Positions 1 through 7,179 of a DNA stretch of 10,000 nt are shown here, one piece after another. Origin of the DNA: Symbiodinium natans (taxonomy: Eukaryota; Sar; Dinophyceae; Suessiales; Symbiodiniaceae); NCBI GenBank assembly GCA_905221605.1, contig CAJNDS010000838.1:1-10000 (forward strand), written 5' to 3'. A model generated the notes under the pieces. It did no database searches. It was not told the DNA's origin and was given only the letters and a program-made list of their open reading frames with translations. Positions within the stretch are counted from its first letter, which is position 1; every line of letters starts with the position of its first letter. The translations under genes and the position numbers were made by a program.

Positions 1-156
1 AAAAAAAAAAAAAAAAAACCTAAAACGCTGGGTTTCAACTGTGGGTTGGCCTACAAAGTTTCCAAAACACATGATCCTCCTAAAACACTAAATAATAATG
101 GAATCCTCAACCAAGCCCCAAGCTCCCCCCCCAAACACATCAACCCCTTTGGCTCT

Positions 157-192
157 TCATCGTGCCTTGATGTAATCGATGTCGAAGTATGC
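157..192 (-). CDS. GH16-like gene, terminal exon
   Basis: On the minus strand this reads AYFDIDYIKAR followed by TGA. It matches the last beta-strand of GH16 domains, where an AYW-D-I-x-x-x-K-V pattern closes the fold. The acceptor is a pyrimidine-containing CTTTCTATCCGAAAAAG followed by G (AG at 194-193). The exon enters in phase 0, matching the phase-0 exit of the exon at 812-868. Confidence 0.65.
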   Translation of the reverse strand, partial: AYFDIDYIKAR

Positions 193-1123
193 CTTTTTCG
201 GATAGAAAGGGTTTTGGGTTTAGGGCTACGTACGCTGGGCCCTAGTTGTTGGGCGTCCTTGGAAGGGGGATTCTACTCAAACTTTGGGGGGTTAGGCTTT
301 AAGATGTAGGGGTCACACTTCAAAGGCTCTGCTGTAGGTGTTTTAAGGCGAATCTCGGAGTTGCTCTTTAAGTTTCAGGGTTTAGGGTTTAGGGGTTTGT
401 GGGGGTTAGGTTGCCCGCGCCCTGCTTGGGGACAAAGGAACGGCCTACACTCCCCAGTAAACCCTAACAATTCAAAAGGCCGCTTTGAGCCTTTCGCGAC
501 GCTTAGGGATTCTTTGAGCAAATCCGTGTGCCACTACCAAGCATCCCAGGAAGTTTTTTGGGGTTTAGGGCTTTAGGCTACTGGGGTTTAGGGTGTATGG
601 GTTTAGGCGATTAGGGGTTTAGGCCCTTCGGGTTTAGGGTTAGGCCTTGACTTCTTCCTGCCAGGGTCACGGGCGGGTTACTGCACAAATTAGAAAGAAA
701 ACCCTAAGCCCTAAACCCTAAACCCTAAACCCCAAACCCTAAACCCTATACCCTAAACCCTAATCCCTAATCTCCCCACCCAACGCCCCCCAGAACCCGT
801 GAAGTCTGGGCCTGCGTCTTCAGTGCCTCTTCGGCCGACGGGTTGGACATGTAGATGGTGCAGCAGTCCTGTACTCTCATATAGGGTTTAGGGTTTAGGG
901 CCTAGGGTTTAGGGTTATAGTATCCCCTATCGGTTGGGATGTTCCCTTATACTAGCAATCCTTAATCGGGACTATGATGATTATAGTCGGGGGTACTATA
1001 ATCCCTATTAAAGACTTTTCGTAGAAGGGGGAACATGCCAACCTAAAGGGGCTAAGGTTTTGTAGGGAGCATGCAAAATGCTTTATTACTGCCATGGGCT
1101 GTGCATATATATATATATATAAC

Positions 1124-1165
<42 letters not shown>

Positions 1166-4100
1166 TATATATATATATATATATATTTATTTATTTATGC
1201 AGAAGCGACGCATGCGCTGCCTGTGTGTGCTTTCCTACCACTTCCGACTACGTACTAGATTTTCGTTTTGGGAGCAGTGCGGTTGGGCTGTGGCTTTAAA
1301 CAGCTGGAGTTTAGGGTTTGGTGTCGCCTCTAAACCCTAAACCCTAAACCCCAAACCCTAAATCCTAAACCCCTAAACCCCAAACCCTGAACCCTAAACC
1401 CTAAACCTGAACTGAAACCCTACACCCTAAACCTAAGGGGGTCCGTCGCCGGCTCGGTGACGTGCGCAGGGATGCAGTAATTGGGCACGAAGCCTGTGCC
1501 ATGGCCACAAGGGCATTGCTCCAGCTCAAACCCTAAACCCTAAACCCTAAACCCTCAACCCATTCCAACTGTGAAGCCTCAGTCTAGCTACTTGTGTGTA
1601 GGAGGACAGTGTCCTAAAGTGCTGTCCTGCCCTATGCCTTGGCCCAAGCTTCCACGGCAAGCCTTAAGAGGAGACCACAGCAAGTCACCCCAACTCTCAA
1701 CTACTACTTGCTTAAGAACTCCAAAAGAATAACAAATAATGATCCCTATATTACCCTCATAAGGAAGAATACTTCTATTTTTTGGGGGTTCTGAAGCAAT
1801 TGGTAGTCAACCCCTGAACTCCTCCTCCACCCCCCAGGGATACACCGAAATACTCTCGGCTGCAGTAGGTCTTGGATCCTGGCGGATGCCAGAGAAACCC
1901 CTGAAAGGCGAAACCTAGCGTTTAACCCTGTGGTCTAGGGTTCAGGGTTTCGGGTTTCGCATTTTGGGTTTCGAAGGTCTGACACCAACAATGCCAAAGT
2001 GAAGCACACCCCACACTTGCATGCCCTAAACCCTAAGCCCCAAACCCAAACCTTTGACCCCAAACTCTGAGCCCCCCCTTCCGGCCCCCCCCCCCCCCCC
2101 CCCCCCGCAAAAAAATATAAATAAATAAATAAAGTGTGCTCTGGCCTGTCTTCCGGCAAGTGGGGCAAGCCCACCACCTGCAGAAAATGTGGGTTCCAAG
2201 TTGCTGTTAGGGTTTAGGCTGTAGGGTTCAGGGTTACTATTTGCTGCTTAACAGACCCTAAACCAAAACTCAAGGTAATAGTCCCTATGTTGCCCTTATA
2301 AGGAAATATATATATATATATATGTATGTATATATCTGGGTTGCTGGATCTAGGGGATACCAAAGTGAGCGCCAGGAAGCTGCCAGAGAAGGGCCATGCA
2401 AGAAGCCATGGATGCTGGCTGAGAGTGCATGAGCATGCCAGCAGACCCTAAACCCTAAAACCTAAACCCTAAACCCTAAACCCTAAACCCTCAACCCCAA
2501 ACCCTGCAATGTTTCATCTGATCCCGCAAAAAGCTGGGCTCTCCACGCGTTGCCGGCCCAGTCCCCACACAAGGCGATGTTGAGCACGATCTCCTGGGGC
2601 CGAGCCACGTTCACCTTGGGACGGTGGTGTTTAGGGTTTAGGGTTTAGGGTTTAGGGTTTGGGAATTAGGGCTTGTGGCACTTTGGAAGGGCTTAGGGTT
2701 GTTTGGGGAGGTTTAGGGTTTAGGGTTTAGGGTCTTAGGGTTTAGGGTTTAGGGTTTAGGGTTTAGGGTTTAGGGTTTAGGGTTTCGGGGCTTGAGGTGG
2801 TGTGAAGGGGGGTTTCAGGTCTTGGGGCTTTTGGGGGGTGTATTTAGCGTAGTCTTAACTGAAGGGTCTTAAGGATTTTGAGGTCTAGGGCCTTCGGGCT
2901 TCGGGGTTTTGACTTCGAAGTTCTGGGGCTAAGAGCTGAAACTTTCGCGGGGTAGAAGCCCTTCACCTAAAGCTTTCCATCTGTGGATCATCTCTAAACC
3001 CTAAACCCTAAATTTGAAACGATAAACCCTAAACCCTACAGGGCTTAGGGTCCTTCGCGGTGGCCTACTGGCCAACACGCACAGGTCTCTGGTCACATGT
3101 CTCAAAAACGCAGAAGGCACACGCATGGCGTTGCATGGATGACTATAACGCACCTCCTTAGGGTTTTGGGTTTTAGGAATCAGAAGGAACCTGGGAATAA
3201 ACAGGTTCCCTTCTTGGTTGAAAGGGGCTTCTGCGGGAACCTCAACCCCCAAAAAGGCAATGAGGGCCTCCTCCTTACTACAGACCTAGGTTCCCTTTGT
3301 ACAGTAGGACTTAGGTTCCCTTTGTAGGTTCTCTTCATAGGACTTAGGTTCCCTTGATAGGACTTAGGTTCCCTTTATAGAACTTAGGCTCCCTAGCTTG
3401 GGTTAAGGAATGTTTACTTTTTGGAGTTTTTCGGTTTGTTGAATATAAACTTTTCGTATGGCGGCATGACTTGCGCCAGATGTGCATTCTACTCATCTAG
3501 GCTGGGAGTGATGGAACTGGGGTTCAGGGCTTGTAGGGCTTAGGCCCCCTACTCTTGGGCCTGAAGACTGAAGTGATTCGGCACCTTCCCCTGATATGAC
3601 CTGAGCCCTAAAGCCGGTGTTTTTTTTTTTTAAATCGTTTTGAGCCCTCAACCCCTAGCCCCCTAAATCACTGAACCCCTGAAACCATAAATGCCCCAAC
3701 CCTGACACGCAAAAATCGCAAGCGCCAAGCTTACCAGCCCTAAACAAAATCAAAAAGGTTCCTAAGCCCCAAACCGAAATCCCCAAAACCAAGTAAACCT
3801 TAATATCACCTCAGTTAGCCCTGAATAAATATGTAATGAAACAGAAGCATCCCAAAGCCAAATACCCCACAGCTTCCCATACTGAGCCCTATCAAACCCC
3901 AATTCACGACTACTTGCTTAAGAACCTCAAAAGAATAAACAATTAAAATCGCCACATTCCCCTTGTAAGGAAGAATATGCTTTATTCTTTGGGGGGTTCA
4001 TGGTCCCTGTGTAAGTATACTATAATAACCCCCCCAAAACCCTATTCTAATTACTAAGGCCTCTACAACCCTGAACCCTAAACCACCCTAAACCACCCTA

Positions 4101-6142
4101 AACCACCCTAAACCACCCTAAACCACCCTAAACCACCCTAAACCACCCTAAACCACCCTAAACCCTGTCGCCCGTGACCCAGCTCTGGGTTTGGGGCGCA
4201 GGTCGCGGGATCAAAAGGCATGTATGCGAAGCGCCAGCGCCCTGGCCACTTGTTCCTTGGAAGGTTAGGGTTTAGGGTTTAGGGTTTAGGGTTTAGGGTT
4301 TAGGGTTTAGGGTTTAGGGTTTAGGGTTTAGGGTTTAGGGTTTAGGGTTTAGGGTTTAGGGTTTAGGAAGCTTGTTGAACTTGGTTTGTGGTATAGGGGT
4401 TGCAGGAATGGGGACTTTGTAGGCTGAGGGGTAAGATCTAGCTAGGGCTTGGGGATTGTAGGGTTTCGGGCAAGAGCACTAAACGAACGCTGACGCAGCC
4501 CCAGACCCCCTGAATCCCTTGAAAAGGTGGAGTAGGGTTTAGGTTAGCTGAACCCCGCTGAACATTTAAAAGAAGAACTGGGCTCAGTTTAGGGTTCAGG
4601 GTACTGCGTGCCGCCCAAGGCCTGTAGCTCTTGTTAAAGACATTCAGAGTGCGGGGTTTAGGGTTCGGTTATTGGGGGCAATTAGGTACCTTATATCCAG
4701 TATATCGTACGCACTACGCCCTAAGCCCAAAAGCCAGGGCAACGAGTTGCGGAATTCTCTACTAAGAACTGGTAGGAAGCTGTTGAGGTTGAAATCGCAT
4801 CGCATGGGGAGGGGTTGGAGTTTATGGTGTTGTTTCTACAAAAGGAGTACAAGAGGACTTGTGCAGCCTAACCCTAAACCCTAAACCCTAAACCCCAAAC
4901 CCTAAGCCCCAAACCCTAAACCCGAAACCCTAAAAACCCCTAAACCCTAAAACCCCTAAACCCTAATCCACCCTAATCCACCTGAAACTCAAAAACTAAA
5001 CCCAGAACGATAGGGGTGTCCATGTGCCTCATTGTTCTTGCATTTTCGCCCCAAAGTCCCCCTATAGGGGGTTTCCGAAATTAGGGGTACCTTTTTGGGG
5101 TTGTTATACTGGAATCCTACTATTTGGGGGTCTATTTAAGGTTACTTTATTTTCGTAAACCCTGATACAAGAGGTACTTTAAGGCCCCACGCATTCCCTA
5201 TTCAGGTACATGGACCCTTAGAGCGAAGCAATGCCCCTCTTCAGTCTCGACCATACGGAGGGCCCCTAAACCGCCCTTGCCTTCCAGTGAAAAAAAAGAA
5301 CTCAACCCGAAACCCGAAACCCCTAAACCCCTAAACCCCTAAACCCCTAAACCCCTAAACCCCTAAACCCCTAAACCCCTAAACCCCTAAACCCCTAAAC
5401 CCCTAAACCCGTAAACCCCTAAACCCGTAAACCCGTAAACCCCTAAACCCCTAAACCCCTAAACCCCTAAACCCCTAAACCCCCCAAAACCCTAAACCCC
5501 GACTGTAAGCTTCCAAGCTCTGCCCTGCAAGGCCAGGTGACGGCTCGGGCTTATCATTCTTCAGGTCCTCCGGAATTTCGGCCTGGCGTTTTAGGGTTAA
5601 GGGTTAGGGTTTAGGGTTTAGGGTTTAGGGTTTAGGGTTTAGGGTTTAGGGTTTAGGGTTTAGGGTTTAGGGTTTAGGGTTTGGGGTTTGGGGTTTGGGG
5701 TTTGGGGTTTGGGGTTCAGGGTTTAGGGTTTAGGGTTTAGGGCTTGGAGTTTGGGGTTTGGGGTTTGGGGTTCAGGGTTCAGGGTCGTCGTGCGGACCTG
5801 CGAGGGTTTAGGGTTGTGGGTTTGAGGATTCTACAACCAGTCCACAGCATTGACACAGTACGTGCAAACAATCTTTTAGGCAGCGCTCCCATACACCTTC
5901 GGAACACAGATTGTAGCATGGAGACCAGGGTGCAATCCAGCGTACATGTTGTTGCATGTCGGGAGTCCAAAGTCCCGGGTTTAGATTCAAAGTTTAGGGT
6001 TTAGAGGGTTTGGGGTTTCGGGTTTTGGGTTAAGGGTTTACCCCGACATTGCCTCAGGGATGTGGTACACAATGATGCCGCTGGCATCCCACAGCACGGC
6101 CAAGACACCTGGGTTCTTGGCGTACCTGGGCGCATGTCGGCC
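157..6142 (-). CDS. GH16-like glucanase, C-terminal half, split into small exons
   Basis: Seven exons on the minus strand (6142-6053, 5582-5534, 4241-4198, 2614-2540, 1524-1450, 868-812, 192-157) join in frame and end at TGA 159-157. The product follows the order of conserved blocks in the second half of fungal-type GH16 beta-glucanases, as I remember the family: a VLAVLWDASGIIVY strand, then HIPE/AEIPEDL, then PEPSP/G/RWRFAYMPFDPATC, then EIVLNIALCGDWAGNAW, a Cys-rich segment, DCCTIYMSNPSA and finally AYFDIDYIKAR. GH16 enzymes cleave beta-1,3 or mixed-linkage glucans and are often secreted or cell-surface. Inferred introns are 470, 1292, 1583, 1015, 581 and 619 nt and filled with telomere-like repeats. 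All six use GC donors under the in-frame model. The catalytic EIDxxE exon was not found, so this may be a 5'-incomplete view, a divergent paralogue or a pseudogene. The family call is good; exact exon edges are less certain. Confidence 0.72.
193..811 (-). other. Inferred intron of the GH16-like gene
   Basis: GC donor at 811-810 (CAG|GCCCAG) and AG acceptor at 194-193. It contains a CCCTAAA array near the donor (699-771) and degenerate TTTAGGG-like sequence at 209-225, 375-411 and 558-646. A TCTTTCTAATTTGTGCAG string on the minus strand near 675 looks like a splice acceptor but yields no useful reading frame. Confidence 0.45.
699..771. repeat. Telomere-like CCCTAAA array (C on plus)
   Basis: About ten CCCTAAA heptamers with occasional CCCCAAA, CCCTATA and CCCTAAT variants. 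It lies immediately left of the exon island at 812-868, so in the gene's sense it is a TTTAGGG array just after the donor. Confidence 0.9.
812..868 (-). CDS. GH16-like gene, exon with DCCTIYMSNPSA
   Basis: 57 nt encoding DCCTIYMSNPSAEEALKTQ in phase 0. In fungal-type GH16 a Cys-x-x-Tyr-V-x-N-x-P segment precedes the final AYW strand, and this exon has the same pattern. The acceptor is GTACAG|GAC (870-869) and the donor CAG|GCCCAG (811-810). An alternative GT donor after TCACGG at about 797 also keeps phase 0 but lengthens the segment by five residues. Confidence 0.65.
883..916. repeat. Telomere-like TTTAGGG array (G on plus)
   Basis: Four to five heptamers TTTAGGG interrupted by one GGGCCTAGGG variant. 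It lies next to the acceptor side of the exon at 812-868. It is of opposite polarity to the array at 699-771, so the two form an inverted pair around the exon. Confidence 0.85.
1104..1198. repeat. Compound AT / TAA / TTTA microsatellite
   Basis: (AT)n at 1104-1120, then about 13 copies of TAA/AAT (1125-1163), then a second (AT)n run and three TTTA units. It is intronic under the gene model and has no coding content. Confidence 0.95.
1331..1435. repeat. Telomere-like CCCTAAA array (C on plus)
   Basis: About 14 heptamers with CCCCAAA, CCTGAAC and CCTAAAT variants, on the donor side of the exon at 1450-1524. A short TTTAGGGTTT just left of it (1309-1319) pairs perfectly with its first 11 bases across a 12-base loop. 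Confidence 0.9.
1450..1524 (-). CDS. GH16-like gene, Cys-rich exon
   Basis: The minus strand reads LEQ followed by CPCGHGTGFVPNYCIPAH and VTEP, open in phase 0. It lies between the CGDWAG exon and the DCCTIYM exon, where GH16 proteins of this type carry a variable Cys-containing loop. The acceptor may be TTGAG|CTG (1526-1525) or CTGGAG|CAA (1520-1519). The donor is CCG|GCGACG (1449-1448), or alternatively a GTTTAG site nearer 1435 that would add DPLR. Other frames are also open here, so the frame choice rests on the neighbours. Confidence 0.55.
1527..1560. repeat. Short telomere-like CCCTAAA array
   Basis: Four CCCTAAA units and one CCCTCAA. Unlike most arrays it is C-rich on plus at the acceptor side of the neighbouring exon, which breaks the usual polarity rule. 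This may mean that another exon lies to its right. Confidence 0.85.
1638..1662 (-). CDS. Possible extra microexon of the GH16-like gene
   Basis: 25 nt with a good acceptor (TGTGGTCTCCTCTTAAG|G) and a GC donor (CCAAG|GCATAG). It reads LAVEAWAK in the frame that exits in phase 0 to the Cys-rich exon. It would need the CGDWAG exon to end in phase 2, for instance at CCA|GCTTTT. Splice signals alone support it; there is no family alignment. Confidence 0.22.
1703..1790. repeat. Dispersed ~90-bp repeat, copy A
   Basis: It shares ACTACTTGCTTAAGAAC, then CAAAAGAATAA, then TAAGGAAGAATA and a TTTGGGGGGTT-like end with copy B at 3909-3998. It also shares ATCCCTAT-TT-CCCT-ATAAGGAA with copy C at 2235-2310. 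It is not telomere-like and is intronic under the gene model. Confidence 0.75.
2085..2106. repeat. Poly-C run of 22
   Basis: An uninterrupted run of C next to an A-rich ATAAATAAATAAATAA stretch (to about 2132). It lies in an inferred intron. Length may be affected by sequencing. Confidence 0.9.
2235..2310. repeat. Dispersed ~90-bp repeat, copy C (diverged)
   Basis: It aligns with copies A and B over CTATTTGCTGCTTAA and over GTCCCTATGTTGCCCTTATA followed by AGGAA, with an insertion of telomere-like sequence in between. Its right end runs into the AT microsatellite at 2305-2335. Confidence 0.55.
2305..2335. repeat. AT/ATGT microsatellite
   Basis: TATATA run with two TATG interruptions, adjoining copy C of the dispersed repeat. 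Confidence 0.9.
2444..2505. repeat. Telomere-like CCCTAAA array (C on plus)
   Basis: Eight heptamers, one with an extra A and two with CCCTCAA or CCCCAAA changes. It is on the donor side of the CGDWAG exon at 2540-2614 and of opposite polarity to the arrays at 2629-2787. Confidence 0.9.
2540..2614 (-). CDS. GH16-like gene, CGDWAG exon
   Basis: 75 nt in phase 0, beginning VNVARPQ and continuing EIVLNIALCGDWAGNAWR. The block of IV-x-x-x-x-x-x-CGDWAG is the most diagnostic piece of the window: fungal-type GH16 glucanases carry an IVFD-T-T-x-CGDWAG strand here. Third codon positions are strongly GC. The acceptor is GTCCCAAG|GTG (2616-2615). A GC donor follows AGA (2539-2538) but is chosen mainly because it keeps phase 0 with the next exon; the frame stays open to about 2506. 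Confidence 0.75.
2629..2787. repeat. Telomere-like TTTAGGG arrays (G on plus)
   Basis: Two blocks, 2629-2661 and 2711-2787, of near-perfect TTTAGGG heptamers separated by about 50 bp of degenerate G-rich sequence. In the sense of the gene this is a CCCTAAA tract upstream of the exon's acceptor, where it can serve as a pyrimidine-rich region. Confidence 0.9.
2996..3040. repeat. Short degenerate CCCTAAA block
   Basis: Four to five CCCTAAA units interrupted by AATTTGAAACGAT. It lies in the long intron between the exons at 2614 and 4198. The adjoining 3050-3280 stretch is non-repetitive but shows no reading frame I can link to either gene. Confidence 0.8.
3186..3209. repeat. Perfect 8-bp inverted repeat
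   Basis: GGAACCTG (3186-3193) and CAGGTTCC (3202-3209) are exact reverse complements around an 8-base loop. The right arm shares GGTTCCCTT with the 20-bp tandem units that start about 75 bp later. Confidence 0.7.
3283..3394. repeat. 20-bp minisatellite, five units
   Basis: Units of the form GACTTAGGTTCCCTTTGTAG start at 3283, 3308, 3341, 3361 and 3381. The third and fourth are directly head to tail and the others have 5- or 13-base spacers. The unit is not telomere-like and is intronic under the gene model. Confidence 0.85.
3909..3998. repeat. Dispersed ~90-bp repeat, copy B
   Basis: The closest partner of copy A (1703-1790), in the same orientation: an identical 17-base start, then CAAAAGAATAA, TAAGGAAGAATA and a G-rich end. 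The rest of 3395-4070 is A/C-rich non-repeat sequence with no exon I can support. Confidence 0.75.
4075..4164. repeat. Decamer telomere-like array CCCTAAACCA
   Basis: Eight perfect tandem copies of a 10-bp unit (AACCACCCTA in the 4081 register), a heptamer with a 3-bp CCA insertion, ending in ordinary AAACCCT. It sits on the donor side of the exon at 4198-4241. The perfect uniformity suggests recent expansion. Confidence 0.95.
4198..4241 (-). CDS. GH16-like gene, RWRFAYMPFDPATC exon
   Basis: 44 nt, entered in phase 1 and left in phase 0, reading G/RWRFAYMPFDPATC. Joined to the previous exon it gives PEPSP-G-RWRFAYMPF, matching the GH16 P-x-P-S-x-WG-x-P-x-A-x-F block. The Cys then lies 15 residues before CGDWAG, close to the family spacing. 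The acceptor is GTGGCCAG|GG (4243-4242) and the donor ACCTGC|GCCCCA (4197-4196). The same frame is open further on both sides, so edges were chosen by alignment. Confidence 0.6.
4264..4367. repeat. Perfect TTTAGGG heptamer array
   Basis: Thirteen exact TTTAGGG units from 4271 to 4361 with partial units at both ends. It starts only about 25 bp from the exon at 4198-4241 and is of opposite polarity to the decamer array on the exon's other side. Confidence 0.97.
4869..4982. repeat. Mixed CCCTAAA / CCCCAAA / CCCCTAAA array
   Basis: About 15 units, heptamers turning into octamers and then CCCTAATCCA variants. It lies within the 4242-5533 inferred intron. The neighbouring stretches 4370-4868 and 4983-5303 hold no feature I can support beyond scattered degenerate units. 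Confidence 0.85.
5304..5499. repeat. Octamer CCCCTAAA array
   Basis: About 20 units with a strict 8-bp period, three of which carry CCCGTAAA. It begins with CCCGAAA units and ends with CCCCCCAAAA. It is on the donor side of the exon at 5534-5582. Confidence 0.95.
5534..5582 (-). CDS. GH16-like gene, EIPEDL exon
   Basis: 49 nt, phase 0 in and phase 1 out, reading AEIPEDLKNDKPEPSP plus G. Joined to the previous exon it gives VYHIPE/AEIPEDL, aligning without a gap to the GH16 VWFFPR-x-x-IPSDI block. The acceptor is ACGCCAG|GCC (5584-5583) and the donor CACCTG|GCCTTG (5533-5532). The frame stays open to about 5505, so a longer exon is possible. Confidence 0.65.
5590..5785. repeat. TTTAGGG array grading into TTTGGGG
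   Basis: About 13 TTTAGGG heptamers (5596-5681), then five TTTGGGG, a return to TTTAGGG, and again TTTGGGG and TTCAGGG. The homogeneous blocks show that variants spread as local runs rather than as scattered point changes. Confidence 0.93.
6053..6142 (-). CDS. GH16-like gene, VLAVLWDASGIIVY exon
   Basis: 90 nt (30 codons) in phase 0, beginning GRHAPRYAK and continuing NPGVLAVLWDASGIIVYHIPE. It matches the GH16 strand pair GG-x-YA-x-x-W-x-x-x-x-I-x-VW. The acceptor is AACAAG|GG (6144-6143). The donor GAG|GCAATG (6052-6051) is preferred because it keeps phase and family spacing. A stronger-looking GTAAAC site 11 nt downstream leaves phase 2, and no acceptor at the next exon fits that. Its flanking arrays have the opposite polarity to most other exons. 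Confidence 0.72.
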
Positions 6143-6604
6143 CTTGTTCCAAACCCTTAACCTAAACCCCCAAACCTACGGCAGGGGGCGGGTTGCGGGT
6201 GTAGGGCTTATTTGAAGGCCTTTGAACAAGCCCATTTAGGAGTTTAGGAGTTAGGGTTCAGGCTGCGGCTGTGGGTTTCTAAGATTTGCTTTTGTCGGGT
6301 TTGGGCTTAGGGTTTTAAAATCTAAGGCTACTGTGCTACTACTATTCCTGTATTCTGCCTGTATCTATGTACACACGAGGCAGGATGTGTCTCGCTCTGG
6401 CTCCTGTTTTGCCGGCACAGCCTCGCTTGGACAGCGCATGATTCCAAGGGATGCGGACGCCAAGCCTTCAAAGCGCTCTGACCCTTAAATTCCCAACCGA
6501 CAAACCCACAACCCTTCAACCCTGAAACCTTCAACTCTAAACCCTAAACCCTATAAACCCGAAATCCTGAAACCCTAAGAAGCCTCACCCGAGTAGCCCG
6601 ATGC

Positions 6605-6644
6605 CAAATCACCCCCAAAGGAAAGCGGGTCAGCGCGTGCATCC
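6605..6644 (-). CDS. Probable further exon of the GH16-like gene
   Basis: 40 nt, phase 2 in and phase 0 out, reading DARADPLSFGGDL. GH16 proteins have an S-F/Y-G-x-x-F-N segment just before the GG-x-YA strand, and SFGGDL would sit there. The acceptor is CTTCTATTCCGAG|GG and the donor GATTTG|GCATCG. A GTGAGG donor a little further on is an alternative that leaves phase 1. No exon carrying EIDxxE was found upstream. Confidence 0.42.
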
Positions 6645-6696
6645 CTCGGAATAGAAGGTCACGTTAACAGCCTAGCTCCGCTGGCCACCACAGCTG

Positions 6697-6775
6697 CTTA
6701 GGGTTTAGGGGTTTGGGGTTTGGGGTTTTGGGTTTGGGGTTTGGGGTTTGGGGTTTAGGGTTTAGGGTTTAGGAG
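6697..6775. repeat. TTTAGGG / TTTGGGG array (G on plus)
   Basis: About ten units, mostly TTTGGGG in the centre with TTTAGGG at the ends. It lies on the acceptor side of the exon candidate at 6605-6644. The C-rich partner on the other side is 6538-6580. Confidence 0.9.
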
Positions 6776-6864
6776 GGTTGAGGTCTGTTTTGGGAGCTTT
6801 ACCCCGCTGCGGTGGCAGAGCAGCAGCGAAGCAGCCGAGGCAGCTCTTTGGCCCCCTAACACCT

Positions 6865-7005
6865 TAAACCCTAAACCCTACACCCTGAACCCTGAACCCT
6901 GAGCCTTGATGTCGTGCTCGTCTGTGGGTTTAGGGCTTGGGGTGTAGGGTTTAGGGTACAGGGTTTAGGGTTCAGAGTTGAGGGTTTAGGGTTCAGAGTT
7001 TAGGG
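6865..7005. repeat. Head-to-head CCCTAAA and TTTAGGG blocks
   Basis: A C-rich block (6865-6903) and a G-rich block (6926-7005) face each other across about 22 bp. The spacer on the minus strand reads CCCACAG, 17 nt, then AAG|GCTCAG, which would fit a microexon, but it is too short to support. Confidence 0.75.
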
Positions 7006-7179
7006 CCGGGGGTACCTTTAAAGAAAGGAACGATACGACGGTCCCACCCGAAGCCCTAAACCCTAAAGCCCATACCCAGTAGTATCGGTACCTTGCAAAA
7101 CGTATTGAGGGCTGTTAGTAGCAGGGGCGAACATCGCAATAAGCACCCTATACCCCTGAGCCCCATATCCGGCGACTTC

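Noticed and set aside
490-530. Minus-strand candidate terminal exon reading RRERLKAAF and stop after an AATCCCTAAG acceptor
   Set aside because: It could join the exon at 812-868 in phase, but AYFDIDYIKAR at 157-192 matches the expected GH16 C-terminus far better.
46-576. Plus-strand ORFs of 71 and 87 codons at 46-309 and 361-576
   Set aside because: Composed largely of telomere-like sequence (GLGLRTLG, GLGFRGLWGLG). The first overlaps the minus-strand terminal GH16-like exon.
1820-1910. Possible minus-strand exon with TTTCAG acceptor and GTGTAT donor, and a similar island at 2341-2440
   Set aside because: Splice-like ends are present but no frame fits between the neighbouring GH16 exons. 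The two islands share short blocks (GGATAC, GCCAGAGAA) and look like part of the dispersed repeat.
4672-4884. Plus-strand ORF of 70 codons
   Set aside because: Ends in translated telomere-like repeat, with no domain or splice signal; treated as chance in the intron.
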